64,000 nt of DNA from DASRAJ01 sp035638255 (GCA_035638255.1 DASRAJ010000095.1:32184-96183); one strand, 5' to 3'; positions 25,320-34,907 are shown, counted from the first letter of the stretch. Numbers and translations are program-made. The notes: generated by a model from the sequence alone, not told the origin.

Positions 25320-25550
25320 ATGAAAAACAATTGGTTCAAAAAAAAGGGATGGATGTACCTTCCGATTTCAACAATGGGTTTTATTACTTCCCTCGCAGCT
25401 ATTGCCTTTTGTATGAATGTGTTTTGGGCTATTGATCGCAATTCACACTCAGTTAGTGATACATTCTATGGCGTTTTCCCTTACTTTGTTTGCACACTGT
25501 TTCTTTTCAACTGGGTTGGAGGAAATACTTCTAAACAAAAAGACGTCTGA
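25320..25550 (+). CDS. Small membrane protein, two helices, unknown
   Basis: 76 residues. A basic N-terminus (KNNWFKKKG) and two membrane segments (LPISTMGFITSLAAIAFCMN, TFYGVFPYFVCTLFLFNWVG) are visible. The size and context suggest a partner of the preceding membrane protein. It is convergent with the next gene with only 7 bp between stops. Confidence 0.55.
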   Translation: MKNNWFKKKGWMYLPISTMGFITSLAAIAFCMNVFWAIDRNSHSVSDTFYGVFPYFVCTLFLFNWVGGNTSKQKDV

Positions 25551-25557
25551 ATTTCTC

Positions 25558-26907
25558 TCAGCGAAAAACAACGAGCGGCGCAGTTGAAAATTGAGCACCA
25601 TTTGAGTTTACATAAACCCTGTATGCTCCGGATGGGAATTGCTCAACAGGAATCATCGTATGTGATGATGAAATCTTTGAAAAATAAATTTTCTGTCCTA
25701 AAGAATTGAACACGCTGATTTCATTTCCTACAAAATTCATATTCGAAAATGAAACATTCACGAAGGTGCTTGCCGGGTTGGGATACAGCATCAACACGTT
25801 TTCCTTTGACGACACTTCATCAATACCTGTGTTGTTGTCGATGGCAATGTTATCAATGTAAAGATTGTTTCCATGACCATTCACCGCGTCAAACTTGATG
25901 ATAACATTGGAATTGCCTGTGTATTGAGAAATATCAACTGTTTCATTTCGCCACTGCGCTGATCCGGGAACAAAGAAAACATCTGTTGCAGGAGCCGTTG
26001 CAAGATCATCCTTCTGCTTATCGTACACTACATCCCAATTATTCCCGCAATCTGTGCTCACCATTACTTTCAATTCGTCCCAATAGTATTCACTGTAATA
26101 GGTGTATGCTACGTCAAAGCTGAGTTGCGCCTGAGACACGTTACTGAGATCAATGTTCCTCATGTACAGATCATCAATGTCGCCGCTCACATCATTAATA
26201 TAAAAGGGCATTCGTACACAACTGAGGAGTGTAAAGTATCCATCGAGTAAGAAATGATCCCAGGAAGGACCGCCATTGCTGTTCTCCACAAAAAATCCGG
26301 TAGGCAAAAAAGGCTGACTGAACGATTCAGCATACGGTACAGGCTCACTGCTGCCTACCACGTTGAATTGAACGCTGCCGTTATTACCGCCGTTAAAATC
26401 AACTGTACCGTTTGCCTCCGTAACAAGAATGCTGAGTGTATGACTTCCTTCTGATACGCTCATTTGTGGAAGTACAATCGTATCCATCCAGTATGGCGGC
26501 AGCGCGCCCTGCCAGTAGTAATATTCAGGAGTTCCTTCATCAATAAAATATTGCAGTGTGGCTGTGGTGAGAACATCAGATCCAAAATTTTCTATTACTA
26601 CCGATGGAGAAATAGTGGTGTTGCATTGAAACCCGGGTATAGAATTGATGCCGGAAATTCCACCATCATTGTCAATCAGAAAAAACATGTGCTGGCAACT
26701 CTTACCGTGATGCCCAAATAGGATGTATTCATAGGAGGGAAAAGCGTTTTTTGACGGTTGCTGTGCAATCATGGACTTTCCGCAGAAGAGCGTAACCACA
26801 AGCAGAAAGGTAACACGGGATTTCACGTGGCTGTTTGGTTCAATTGAAGATGTTAAAGCTAAAGTTTTTTTTCTGAAGAACAGAGTTTTGTCATGAAAAA
26901 ATGTCAT
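25558..26907 (-). CDS. Secreted T9SS-sorted protein with choice-of-anchor-J-like domain
   Basis: 449 residues from ATG 26907; a GTG at 26826 would give a cleaner leader (KSRVTFLLVVTLFCGKSMIA) and may be the true start. The mature part begins with a CARDB-like beta domain (about 80-185, TTISPSVVIENFGSDVLTTA, EGSHTLSILVTEANG). A MAM/choice-of-anchor-J-like domain follows at 195-360 (ESFSQPFLPTGFFVENSNGG, AQLSFDVAYTYYSEYYWDEL, NNLYIDNIAIDNN). The C-terminal sorting domain starts at VLMLYPNPASTFVNVSF. No catalytic domain precedes these modules, unlike in many surface metalloproteases that carry them. An adhesion or binding role is inferred. Confidence 0.7.
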   Translation of the reverse strand: MTFFHDKTLFFRKKTLALTSSIEPNSHVKSRVTFLLVVTLFCGKSMIAQQPSKNAFPSYEYILFGHHGKSCQHMFFLIDNDGGISGINSIPGFQCNTTISPSVVIENFGSDVLTTATLQYFIDEGTPEYYYWQGALPPYWMDTIVLPQMSVSEGSHTLSILVTEANGTVDFNGGNNGSVQFNVVGSSEPVPYAESFSQPFLPTGFFVENSNGGPSWDHFLLDGYFTLLSCVRMPFYINDVSGDIDDLYMRNIDLSNVSQAQLSFDVAYTYYSEYYWDELKVMVSTDCGNNWDVVYDKQKDDLATAPATDVFFVPGSAQWRNETVDISQYTGNSNVIIKFDAVNGHGNNLYIDNIAIDNNTGIDEVSSKENVLMLYPNPASTFVNVSFSNMNFVGNEISVFNSLGQKIYFSKISSSHTMIPVEQFPSGAYRVYVNSNGAQFSTAPLVVFR

Positions 26908-27012
26908 CAGGATGACAATGACAGGAATCTCAAAGCTGCATTCGATCCCATCACAGCAAGTGATAATGTTCGTTTGGCTCTTTTGCTAACTTCGCCGATT
27001 CAAATTTTTTGA

Positions 27013-28206
27013 ATGGAAGTTTTATCACAACGCATCACCAGGCTCAATGAATCAGAGACGCTGCAGATGGCTAAACTGAGCCGCGAGTTACGAAGCAAGG
27101 GGTATGATATTATTGATCTCTCCCTCGGTGAACCCGACTTCCCCACGCCGCTGTACATTTGCGAAGCAGCTAAGAAAGCAATTGACGATGGCTTCACAAA
27201 GTATCCTCCTGTTGCCGGCTATCTTGACCTGCGGCAAGCGATCTCAGAAAAATTCAAGCGCGATAACAACTTAAATTTTTCTCCGGATCAAATCATCGTG
27301 TCCACCGGTGCAAAACAATCTATTGCCAACGTGATGATGGTGCTCGTCAATCCCGGTGATGAAGTGATTCTGCCAAGCCCCTATTGGGTGAGTTATCGCG
27401 AGATCATCAAACTTGCGGAAGGAACTATAGTAATGATTCCTTCTTCGGTAGAGAAAAATTTCAAGATCAGCGCGCAGGACCTTGAAGAAGCGATTACCCC
27501 AAGGACAAAAGTTTTTTGTTTCTCTTCTCCATGCAATCCGACAGGCTCCGTTTATACACGGGAGGAACTGAAATCATTTGCGGAAGTGCTTGCAAAGCAT
27601 CCCGGAATTTTTGTGATCAGCGATGAGATTTATGAGTTCATCAATTTCCTGAGACATCACGAGACCATCGCCCAATTTGCAGAGTTGAAAGACCGGGTGA
27701 TCGTTGTGAACGGATGCTCCAAAGCATATTCAATGACGGGCTGGCGATTGGGTTACATCGGTGCACCGTTGTGGATAACGAAGGCATGTGATAAGATGCA
27801 GGGACAAATTACTTCAGGGGCTTCATCTATTTCTCAGCGGGCAGCCCTGGCAGCAATCACTTCAGATCAGGCAGAAACTGTGAAGATGTGTGATGCCTTT
27901 CATCACCGTCGTGATTTGGTGATGAAGATGCTGAGTGAAATTCCGGGCATTAAAGCGAATCACCCTGATGGCGCTTTTTATTTTTTTCCTGACATCAGTT
28001 CTTTCTTCGGAAAATCAGACGGAAAAAACATCATCATGAGTGCTGATGATCTTTGCATGTATCTTATTTACAACGCTAGCGTGACCGTAGTGACAGGAAA
28101 AGCCTTTGGAGATGAAAACTGTGTTCGTATTTCATACGCAACTTCTGAAGAGAAACTCACTGAAGGTCTGAAACGAATGAAGGAAGCGCTTTCTAAATTG
28201 AAGTGA
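27013..28206 (+). CDS. aspC: Pyridoxal-phosphate aspartate-type aminotransferase
   Basis: 397 residues, class I fold. It transfers amino groups between aspartate (or a related amino acid) and 2-oxoglutarate in the cytosol. PLP contacts are Asn175 (SSPCNPTGSVY), Asp204/Tyr207 (ISDEIYEF), Lys237 Schiff base (NGCSKAYSMTGWRLGYIGAP) and the C-terminal substrate arginine in ENCVRISYAT. The exact substrate cannot be fixed; subgroup I-gamma enzymes of this length may also accept prephenate. A TAACTTCGC box precedes the start. The heptose-kinase gene follows 24 bp downstream. Confidence 0.9.
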   Translation: MEVLSQRITRLNESETLQMAKLSRELRSKGYDIIDLSLGEPDFPTPLYICEAAKKAIDDGFTKYPPVAGYLDLRQAISEKFKRDNNLNFSPDQIIVSTGAKQSIANVMMVLVNPGDEVILPSPYWVSYREIIKLAEGTIVMIPSSVEKNFKISAQDLEEAITPRTKVFCFSSPCNPTGSVYTREELKSFAEVLAKHPGIFVISDEIYEFINFLRHHETIAQFAELKDRVIVVNGCSKAYSMTGWRLGYIGAPLWITKACDKMQGQITSGASSISQRAALAAITSDQAETVKMCDAFHHRRDLVMKMLSEIPGIKANHPDGAFYFFPDISSFFGKSDGKNIIMSADDLCMYLIYNASVTVVTGKAFGDENCVRISYATSEEKLTEGLKRMKEALSKLK

Positions 28207-28226
28207 ACAGATAAAAGTTAATTATT

Positions 28227-28254
28227 AATCGTGAGTCATCAATCGTCCATCGTA
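28227..28254 (+). repeat. Heptamer array containing the hldA start codon
   Basis: aatcgtg, agtcatc, aatcgtc, catcgta: four degenerate units. The GTG start at 28231 lies within the first, and the following units encode the non-conserved leader SHQSSIV. Confidence 0.6.
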
Positions 28255-29301
28255 CCCATCCCGCATAAAGCAGGAAATCGTCAGCCCTCCATTGGTGCAG
28301 ACGAATTCAAGTCTATTCTTAAAAAATTTTCTCAGCTCAAAATCCTTGTTATCGGCGATGTGATGCTCGATGCTTACGTGTGGGGCACAGCAGAAAGAAT
28401 CTCACCGGAAGCACCTGTGCCGGTTGTTGATGTTGAGAAAATGGAAGAACGATTGGGCGGAGCAGCCAACGTGGCGATGAATGTGAATGCCCTGGGAGCT
28501 ACTCCCGTTTTGTGTTCACTCATCGGTCATGATTATGCCGGGGAAAAGGTTCTTGGTATCTTAAAGAGCCATCAGATGAAGACGGATGGAATTATTCAAT
28601 TAGCAGGTAGAATAACAGGCATTAAAACCAGAGTACTCAGTAAGAGCCATCATCTTCTTCGGTTTGACATGGAATCTACATCTGACCTTGACAAAGAGGA
28701 GGAGCAGCAGTTTTTGAAAATATTAAAAACTCTTATCGCTAAAGAAAAACCGCATGCAGTGATCCTTGAGGATTATAATAAAGGAGTTCTTACAGAAAAT
28801 ATTATCAACTCAGTGATTAAGTTATGCCGCGATAAAAAAATCCTTACGGCTGTTGATCCGAAGAAGAAAAATTTCTTCGCCTATAAAAATGCTGACATTT
28901 TCAAACCCAATCTCAGAGAAGTTCGCGAAGCATTCAATCACGAAATGAATGTTAGCACGGAATCATCTCTTCAGCAGGTTCATGCACAACTGAAGAAAAA
29001 AATTCAGCACAAGATTACCCTGATCACTTTGGGTGATCACGGGATTTTCTACAGTGATGGAAAACAATCAGGAATTATACCGGCATACAAGCGCGACATA
29101 AGCGATGTGTCAGGAGCCGGTGATACAGTGATTGCAGTTGCAACACTTGCAATAGCAGGGGGCATGAAATTGAATGATGCCGCGAGCATTGCCAATTTAG
29201 CCGGAGGTATGGTCTGTGAATATGCAGGAGTGATTCCTGTCACCAAAGAAATGCTGAGTAAAGAAATTGAATTAACCAACAATCAAATGAATGAGCAATG
29301 A
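28231..29301 (+). CDS. hldA: D-glycero-beta-D-manno-heptose-7-phosphate kinase (RfaE1/HldA)
   Basis: 356 residues, PfkB-type ribokinase fold. It phosphorylates heptose-7-phosphate at C1 for ADP-heptose, the donor of LPS inner-core heptose. Visible are KILVIGDVMLDAYVWGTAER, the glycine motif RLGGAANVAMNV, TAVDPKKKNFFAYKNADIFK and the catalytic DVSGAGDTVIA with Asp298. The nucleotidyltransferase half (HldE C-terminus) is absent, as in the split form. The only upstream start is GTG 28231, and the first 20 or so residues, encoded by repeat-like DNA, are not conserved. It lies just upstream of a polyprenyl-sugar fusion protein. Confidence 0.88.
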   Translation: MSHQSSIVPIPHKAGNRQPSIGADEFKSILKKFSQLKILVIGDVMLDAYVWGTAERISPEAPVPVVDVEKMEERLGGAANVAMNVNALGATPVLCSLIGHDYAGEKVLGILKSHQMKTDGIIQLAGRITGIKTRVLSKSHHLLRFDMESTSDLDKEEEQQFLKILKTLIAKEKPHAVILEDYNKGVLTENIINSVIKLCRDKKILTAVDPKKKNFFAYKNADIFKPNLREVREAFNHEMNVSTESSLQQVHAQLKKKIQHKITLITLGDHGIFYSDGKQSGIIPAYKRDISDVSGAGDTVIAVATLAIAGGMKLNDAASIANLAGGMVCEYAGVIPVTKEMLSKEIELTNNQMNEQ

Positions 29302-29343
29302 CTATTGACCATCGACCATTCACTATTCACCATATCTTCACCT
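29302..29343 (+). repeat. Heptamer array CCATTCA upstream of the GT fusion gene
   Basis: ctattga, ccatcga, ccattca, ctattca, ccatatc, ttcacct fill the entire 43-bp gap between hldA and the ATG at 29345. The last units also supply a TATCTTCAC sequence like a -7 box. Confidence 0.7.
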
Positions 29344-29344
29344 C

Positions 29345-32035
29345 ATGGCAGTATCGAAGAAGTCAGTAACGCCAACAAAAATTACCGCTAAACTTTCTCT
29401 TGTTATCCCGTGCTACAATGAAGAGCATCGGGTAACGCAAATGATTGACGGTCTTCGTGAATTTGCTCAACGGGTTTCATTTGATTATGAAGTGATCATT
29501 GTTGATGACGGAAGCAGTGACCAAACCGCCACTGCCATTCGGGAAAATGATTTCATCAAGCAACTTGATGCTTCAGGAAAATTCATACTCATTTCACTTC
29601 CCGTCAACAAAGGAAAAGGCGCAGCGCTAAAAGCAGGAGTTGCAGCCGCCCGTGGCACACACATTCTCACCCTCGATGCAGACATGGCCACACGGCCACT
29701 CGAAATTTTCAAGTGGCTTGCTATGAACAATCATCAATTTCCGGCGGGAGAAATTTGGATTGCCTCCCGTGAACGTGCTGAGTCAAAAGTGACTGAAATT
29801 GCTTCCCGCAGAAGAACGGGTCGCCTGTTCAATTTAATTGTGCGCCTGCTTACGCCGCTGAATTTGCACGACACGCAGTGCGGCTTCAAACTCTATCCGG
29901 CAACTATTGCAAAAGAACTTTTCAGCCGGCAAAAATCTTCCGGCTGGGCGCATGATGTAGAGCTTTTGTACCGCGCACACAATCTTGGAATCCCAATAAA
30001 AGATTTGCCTGTGACATGGGCTGCACAGGCAGGAAGTAAAATTTCTCCGGCCAAAGATGCAGTGCCTATGCTGTTGAGCGTGATCGGTGTTTCGCTCCGG
30101 TTGAAGTGGGATTACTTCATTGGAATGCCGATAGAAATCTTGCAAAGGAAAAACGCTGCCCCGATTTCAATTGCTCAAAAACAAGATTCCATTTTCAGAA
30201 TGCTGTTCTTCATTGCTTCGATGATTTTATTTTTTCTAATGACGTCACTCAGTTCACACTATGGAATTACCGGTGATGACCTCGATCAAAAACTTTATGG
30301 CGAGAAGGTGCTGAACTTTTATACCTCATTCGGAAAAGATACTTCATGCCTCCATCTGAAAGTTGGCAACAAAGAAAATCTCTACATCTATGGCGGATTG
30401 TTCAACATGATTTCTGCCGCTGCTAACCGCTACATCGGCGGACTTGATGAATATGACATGCGCCATCTCGTGAATGCCCTCGCAGGATTTCTTGCCATTC
30501 TTTTTGCAGGATTACTTGCGCGGAGAATTGGAAACTGGATGACAGGTTTCCTTGCACTGCTCCTGCTTGCAACGTGGCCGCAATTCTTCGGGCAATCCAT
30601 GAACAACCCGAAAGACATTCCATTTGCACTGGGGTACGTGATGACGATTTATTACCTCGTCAAACTGGTAAAAGAGCTCCCAAGACCTTCTGCAAAAACA
30701 TGGGTAATGACAACGATCGCCATTGCATTCACCATCAACATCCGTGTTGGTGGTTTACTGCTCATTGGAATGTTGTTCGCGTTTGTTATCGGCACTTACG
30801 TTCTTGACCCGGTGAAAAGAAAATTGATTGCCGCGAACAAAGGATTTCTTTTTCGGAGAATGATTCTCGTTTCTCTTCTCGGCTACTTCGGCGGATTAAT
30901 TTTTTGGCCATACGGACTTACGGGGCCGCTCTCCCATCCATTTTCTGCCTTAAAAGAAATGTCGAACTTCTCTATGGGCATCGGTTTGTTATTCGATGGA
31001 AAGATGATGAGCTCAAAAGAAATTACCTGGACCTATATTCCTCAATGGCTTTGGATCACTGCACCGCTCGTGGTTTTGTTTGCCGCGTTTGCCTTCGGAA
31101 TTCTCTGGTATTTCAGCAGGAAAATGTTTCCGCCGTCACTTACATTGCTTCTGATTTTTGCAACAGTTTTTCCATGGGCTTATGCTGTTTATTCAAAGTC
31201 GCCGCTGTATGATGGCATGAGGCAATTTCTTTTTATCGTGCCGCTCATTGCAGTGCTGGCTTCATTAACGTGGCATTATCTTCTTTCCATCCCAAAACAA
31301 AAGTGGATGCGCTATGCAGTAGCATCATTGTTCGTGGTTGGAATTTTTCTGCCTGTGCGTTTCTCGTTTGCAAATCACCCGAACGAGTATGTTTATTTTA
31401 ACGAATTGATCGGCGGCATCAAAGGTGCCTATGGAAAGTATGATACCGATTACTACATGAACAGCATTCGAAAAACTTCCGACTGGTTTAAGGAGAGTGA
31501 TATGTATAAGAATGCTTCGAAAGAAAAAAAGATTTTGCTTGCGACGAACGCCGCTGATCCCGTCAATTGGTATTTCAGGAATGACACTGACAAGGTGAAA
31601 ATTATTTACACCAAGTGGGATTGGCCGAATAATCCGAAAACACGTGGCGCGCGTGATTGGGATTATGGAATTTATTTCTCACGCGACATTGACCCTTCCA
31701 TGCTGAAGACAGGAACATGGCCTTCGAAAAAAGCGATCTATATCAATTCGGCTGATGATGTTCCTCTTTCTGTAGTAGTTGAGCGAAAAGACAAATCAGA
31801 TTTCCTCGGCTTCCAGGCAATGCAAAAGGATAGCTTTCAAGCAGCAGAGAAATATTTTGCAGAGGCGCTTAAATACAATCCGCAAAATGAGGAGGCAGCA
31901 TTGAACATGGTTCAGGTAGAATTGAAACTGAATAAGCCCAAAGAAGCAGTTCAATATGCTAAGATGTATTTGCAACTCTATCCCACAAGCCCTTACGCCG
32001 ATCAGATTAATTCGTTAATTGCAAGTTACCATTGA
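29345..32035 (+). CDS. GT2 - GT-C membrane glycosyltransferase - TPR fusion protein
   Basis: 896 residues in three parts. (1) Residues 15-260 form a GT2 domain like dolichyl-phosphate glucose/mannose synthases: LSLVIPCYNEEHRV, YEVIIVDDGSSDQT, KGKGAALKAGVAAARG, LTLDADMAT and TQCGFKLYP. (2) About 280-690 is a GT39-like segment with some ten helices (MLFFIASMILFFLMTSLSSH, DLDQKLYGEKVLNFY, NNPKDIPFALGYVMTIYYLV). (3) Residues 825-890 contain a TPR pair (AMQKDSFQAAEKYFAEALKY, EAVQYAKMYLQLYPTSPYAD). The GT2 part would make a polyprenyl-phosphate sugar that the GT-C part could pass to a periplasmic acceptor. This coupling is inferred. Frame is open throughout; no sign of an artefact. Confidence 0.8.
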   Translation: MAVSKKSVTPTKITAKLSLVIPCYNEEHRVTQMIDGLREFAQRVSFDYEVIIVDDGSSDQTATAIRENDFIKQLDASGKFILISLPVNKGKGAALKAGVAAARGTHILTLDADMATRPLEIFKWLAMNNHQFPAGEIWIASRERAESKVTEIASRRRTGRLFNLIVRLLTPLNLHDTQCGFKLYPATIAKELFSRQKSSGWAHDVELLYRAHNLGIPIKDLPVTWAAQAGSKISPAKDAVPMLLSVIGVSLRLKWDYFIGMPIEILQRKNAAPISIAQKQDSIFRMLFFIASMILFFLMTSLSSHYGITGDDLDQKLYGEKVLNFYTSFGKDTSCLHLKVGNKENLYIYGGLFNMISAAANRYIGGLDEYDMRHLVNALAGFLAILFAGLLARRIGNWMTGFLALLLLATWPQFFGQSMNNPKDIPFALGYVMTIYYLVKLVKELPRPSAKTWVMTTIAIAFTINIRVGGLLLIGMLFAFVIGTYVLDPVKRKLIAANKGFLFRRMILVSLLGYFGGLIFWPYGLTGPLSHPFSALKEMSNFSMGIGLLFDGKMMSSKEITWTYIPQWLWITAPLVVLFAAFAFGILWYFSRKMFPPSLTLLLIFATVFPWAYAVYSKSPLYDGMRQFLFIVPLIAVLASLTWHYLLSIPKQKWMRYAVASLFVVGIFLPVRFSFANHPNEYVYFNELIGGIKGAYGKYDTDYYMNSIRKTSDWFKESDMYKNASKEKKILLATNAADPVNWYFRNDTDKVKIIYTKWDWPNNPKTRGARDWDYGIYFSRDIDPSMLKTGTWPSKKAIYINSADDVPLSVVVERKDKSDFLGFQAMQKDSFQAAEKYFAEALKYNPQNEEAALNMVQVELKLNKPKEAVQYAKMYLQLYPTSPYADQINSLIASYH

Positions 32036-32048
32036 TTCAAAAAGGGAC

Positions 32049-32090
32049 AGTGGAAGTGAGGGTGAAATCAGAAATAAAAAATCCGAAATA
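32049..32090 (+). repeat. Heptamer array TGAAATC/CGAAATA between GT fusion and methyltransferase
   Basis: agtggaa, gtgaggg, tgaaatc, agaaata, aaaaatc, cgaaata fill the gap and end 5 bp before the ATG at 32096. Confidence 0.55.
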
Positions 32091-32095
32091 AAAAG

Positions 32096-32818
32096 ATGGA
32101 TTTAAAAGAACTCGAGAGCGGTGTTGATCCAAAAACACATTGGTATTATCAATCCAAAAAAATTCCGCTCATTGCATTCGTAAAGAAAATTTTTCAGAAG
32201 AAGAAAATTCCGCTCACACTTATTGATGTCGGTTCGGGTTCAGGTTTCTTCATGTATGAATTGCAGGATGCAATTCCTGAAATGATCTCAAAAATTTATT
32301 TAGTTGACATCGGGTATTCTGAAGAAGAAATTCTTCCGACAAAAAATCAACGAATCGAAAAGACAACATCACTTCCTGACAAAATTGAAAATGCCATTGT
32401 GGTGATGATGGATGTGCTGGAACATTTGGAAGATGATCATGCGATGTTAAAGGCGATCAAAGAAAAATCTGCCGGTGAAAACTATTTCTTCATCACTGTT
32501 CCGGCTTTCATGAGTTTGTGGAGCGGGCATGATGTGTACCTCGGACATTACCGGCGCTATACGCTGGCATTGCTGCGTAAGCTTCTTTACGATTCACGAT
32601 ATACGAATCACGACCTGTACTTTCTCTATGGATTTATTTTTCCTGCGGTGTGGGTGGCTAGAAAAATGAAGAAGGAAAATTCTTCAGCCCAATCAGATAT
32701 GAAACCGATGAGCACAACAGTGAACCGGATTTTGAAACTGATTTGCTCGATAGAAATTCCATTAAGAAAGATGAATCATCTGGCCGGTGTTACTTGTGTT
32801 GCTGAAGGGAAAATCTGA
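32096..32818 (+). CDS. Class I SAM-dependent methyltransferase
   Basis: 240 residues. Motif I LIDVGSGSGF (43-52), an acidic ribose contact (IYLVDIGYSEEEI), and a post-motif VVMMDVLEHLEDDHAMLKAI place it in the Methyltransf_11/23 group. The substrate is unknown. Position behind hldA and the GT fusion suggests a role in glycan or polyprenyl-sugar modification. Heptamers gattcac, gatatac, gaatcac (32591-32611) encode an in-frame DSRYTNH after RKLLY. Confidence 0.85.
   Translation: MDLKELESGVDPKTHWYYQSKKIPLIAFVKKIFQKKKIPLTLIDVGSGSGFFMYELQDAIPEMISKIYLVDIGYSEEEILPTKNQRIEKTTSLPDKIENAIVVMMDVLEHLEDDHAMLKAIKEKSAGENYFFITVPAFMSLWSGHDVYLGHYRRYTLALLRKLLYDSRYTNHDLYFLYGFIFPAVWVARKMKKENSSAQSDMKPMSTTVNRILKLICSIEIPLRKMNHLAGVTCVAEGKI
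32591..32611 (+). repeat. In-frame 21-bp heptamer insertion in the methyltransferase gene
   Basis: gattcac, gatatac, gaatcac: 3 x 7 bp, exactly seven codons (DSRYTNH) starting on a codon boundary. Same word family as at 17336 and 24279. Confidence 0.65.
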
Positions 32819-32959
32819 ATTTCATTCCATGAATATCCCTTCATCGAAATTTTAATTCTCAAATCTTAAATTAAAAATCGCAACTCAACTTCATCCTCAA
32901 ACTTCTCCAGTTTGAAATGAAGACGGTTGAAAGGTTTTACTTTGATAAAAACAAAGCCA

Positions 32960-34756
32960 ATGAAAAAGCGATTTACACTCTTAGTATTTATTATTTGCCT
33001 GGCAAATGAAAGCTGTGCTCAAAATGGAATCATTACAACTGTGGCAGGAAACGGGATCGCAGGGTTTAGCGGGGATGGCGGTATCGCCACATCAGCAGAA
33101 TTATATAATGCTATAGCAGTAGGGTTTGATGGCGCCGGCAATATGTATATAGCCGAACCCGGTAATCAACGAATCCGAAAAGTAGATACCCTTGGGATCA
33201 TCACCACTATAGCCGGAAATGGAATAGGAGGCTTTAGCGGTGATGGAGGAGCTGCCACTGCAGCCGAATTAAATTATCCTCAGGGAATAGGAGTTGATTT
33301 TGCCGGAAATGTATATTTTGCTGATGCTCTCAATCACAGGATTCGAAAGATAAGTACCGCCGGGATAATCACTACTGTGGCAGGCACCGGAGTTCAGGGT
33401 TATACAGGGGATGGTTCACTAGCTACTCTGGCAGAAATAAATACACCGAATGATGTAACGGTTGATACGGCGGGAAATATCTTTATTTCAGATGAGGATA
33501 ATGAAGTGATTCGCAAAGTAGATACAGCAGGTATAATCACAACAATAGCAGGAAACGGAATACCAGGGTATAATGGAGATGGGGGGCAGGCTATCAATGC
33601 ACAATTGAATAGCCCTAAAAGAATTACGGTTGATCCGGCAGGTAACTTATATATTGCTGATGCGGCAAACAGCAGGATACGAAAAGTTGCAATCAATGGT
33701 ATCATCACTACGATTGCAGGAAACGGAACAGCCGGCAACAACAGCGATGGTGGACTTGCAACTGCAGCGGAATTGACTTATCCTGCTGAAATAGTCCTTG
33801 ATGTATTGGGTGATCTGTACATTGATGATCAAAATGCAAATACAATTCGTAAAGTAAACACAGCCGGTATTATTACTACCATAGCAGGAAACGGCACAGC
33901 GGGCTACAGCGGTGATGGAGGAACTGCAACAGCAGCCGAGTTATATTATCCAACAGGCATAGCCCTCGATGCAAGCGGAAACATTTATATCGCTGATTGG
34001 AATAACAACAGAGTTCGCAAGGTAAATAATACCATCACCAACTTTTCCGGGATTGAAACTTCTCTCTGCGAAAAATTGTGCACCGGCTTTTTAGATCAAT
34101 CCACCGATAATCCTACCTCATGGCTTTGGATTTTTCCGGGCGGCGCTCCTTCGTCTTCAACAGATCAAAATCCGGCCGGCATCTGTTACAATGCTCCCGG
34201 CACTTATGATGTTACGCTCATCACCACCAATGCTTTTGGCAATGATACACTCACGCTCACCAATTACATCACCGTCTATCCAACTCCGCCTCCTCCAACG
34301 ATCACGCAAAATGGAAATGTGCTCACGAGCAGTGCTGCTGTAAGCTATCAATGGCAACTTAATAGCGTAGATATTCCTGGAGCAACCATGCAGAATTACA
34401 CTTATACACAACCGGGTTTGTATACGGTTTATGCTGGTGATTCAAATGGTTGCGCTAATTATGCCAGCTTACTTATCACGGCAGTAGAGAATGTAGCGAA
34501 TGAGTTTCCTGTTTCTGTTTCCCCGAATCCTTCCAATGGAAATTTCACTATTGAATTGATTAATTGCTCAGCACAACATATATCGCTACGAATACTGAAT
34601 ACACTGGGAGAAGAAATAGTGATGCAAAATTTTACGTACCTGCAGAACGATTATAAAAAAGAAGTTGATCTGCATTATATAGCAGCAGGTGTTTACTTTA
34701 TTGAGATGAAGACAGAAAATGAATTTATAAGGAAGAAAATTATTGTCGCGCGTTAA
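32960..34756 (+). CDS. Secreted six-bladed NHL beta-propeller with PKD and T9SS sorting domains
   Basis: 598 residues from ATG 32960. The leader is KKRFTLLVFIICLANESCAQ. Six consecutive 56-residue NHL repeats (about 22-357) follow, each with GIITTIAGNG, a GDGG-type loop, a DxxGNxYIAD strand and RIRKV. Six equal blades would close one propeller. A PKD-like domain follows at about 365-440 (TSWLWIFPGGAPSSSTDQNP), then an Ig-like segment and a sorting domain beginning FPVSVSPNPSNGNFTIEL. NHL propellers bind proteins, RNA or glycans; here an extracellular binding role is inferred. The PKD-Ig block is a paralogue of that in the protein at 14443. Confidence 0.85.
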   Translation: MKKRFTLLVFIICLANESCAQNGIITTVAGNGIAGFSGDGGIATSAELYNAIAVGFDGAGNMYIAEPGNQRIRKVDTLGIITTIAGNGIGGFSGDGGAATAAELNYPQGIGVDFAGNVYFADALNHRIRKISTAGIITTVAGTGVQGYTGDGSLATLAEINTPNDVTVDTAGNIFISDEDNEVIRKVDTAGIITTIAGNGIPGYNGDGGQAINAQLNSPKRITVDPAGNLYIADAANSRIRKVAINGIITTIAGNGTAGNNSDGGLATAAELTYPAEIVLDVLGDLYIDDQNANTIRKVNTAGIITTIAGNGTAGYSGDGGTATAAELYYPTGIALDASGNIYIADWNNNRVRKVNNTITNFSGIETSLCEKLCTGFLDQSTDNPTSWLWIFPGGAPSSSTDQNPAGICYNAPGTYDVTLITTNAFGNDTLTLTNYITVYPTPPPPTITQNGNVLTSSAAVSYQWQLNSVDIPGATMQNYTYTQPGLYTVYAGDSNGCANYASLLITAVENVANEFPVSVSPNPSNGNFTIELINCSAQHISLRILNTLGEEIVMQNFTYLQNDYKKEVDLHYIAAGVYFIEMKTENEFIRKKIIVAR

Positions 34757-34774
34757 GCTGTTGCATCGGTAACA

Positions 34775-34789
34775 CTTCGACAAGCTCAG
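34775..34789. repeat. Dispersed word CTTCGACAAGCTCAG
   Basis: One arm of the palindromic repeat found complete at 56585-56636. Lies in the 150-bp gap behind the NHL gene. Confidence 0.6.
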
Positions 34790-34907
34790 CGTAACTTCCT
34801 CCGCGGGTGTTGCAGATCATATCGCCGCGGGCTATCACATAATGAATACGAGCCGAAGATTATTCCCCGGCTCGCACTCGCACTCTTTATAATCTGCTTT
34901 CAGGCGA

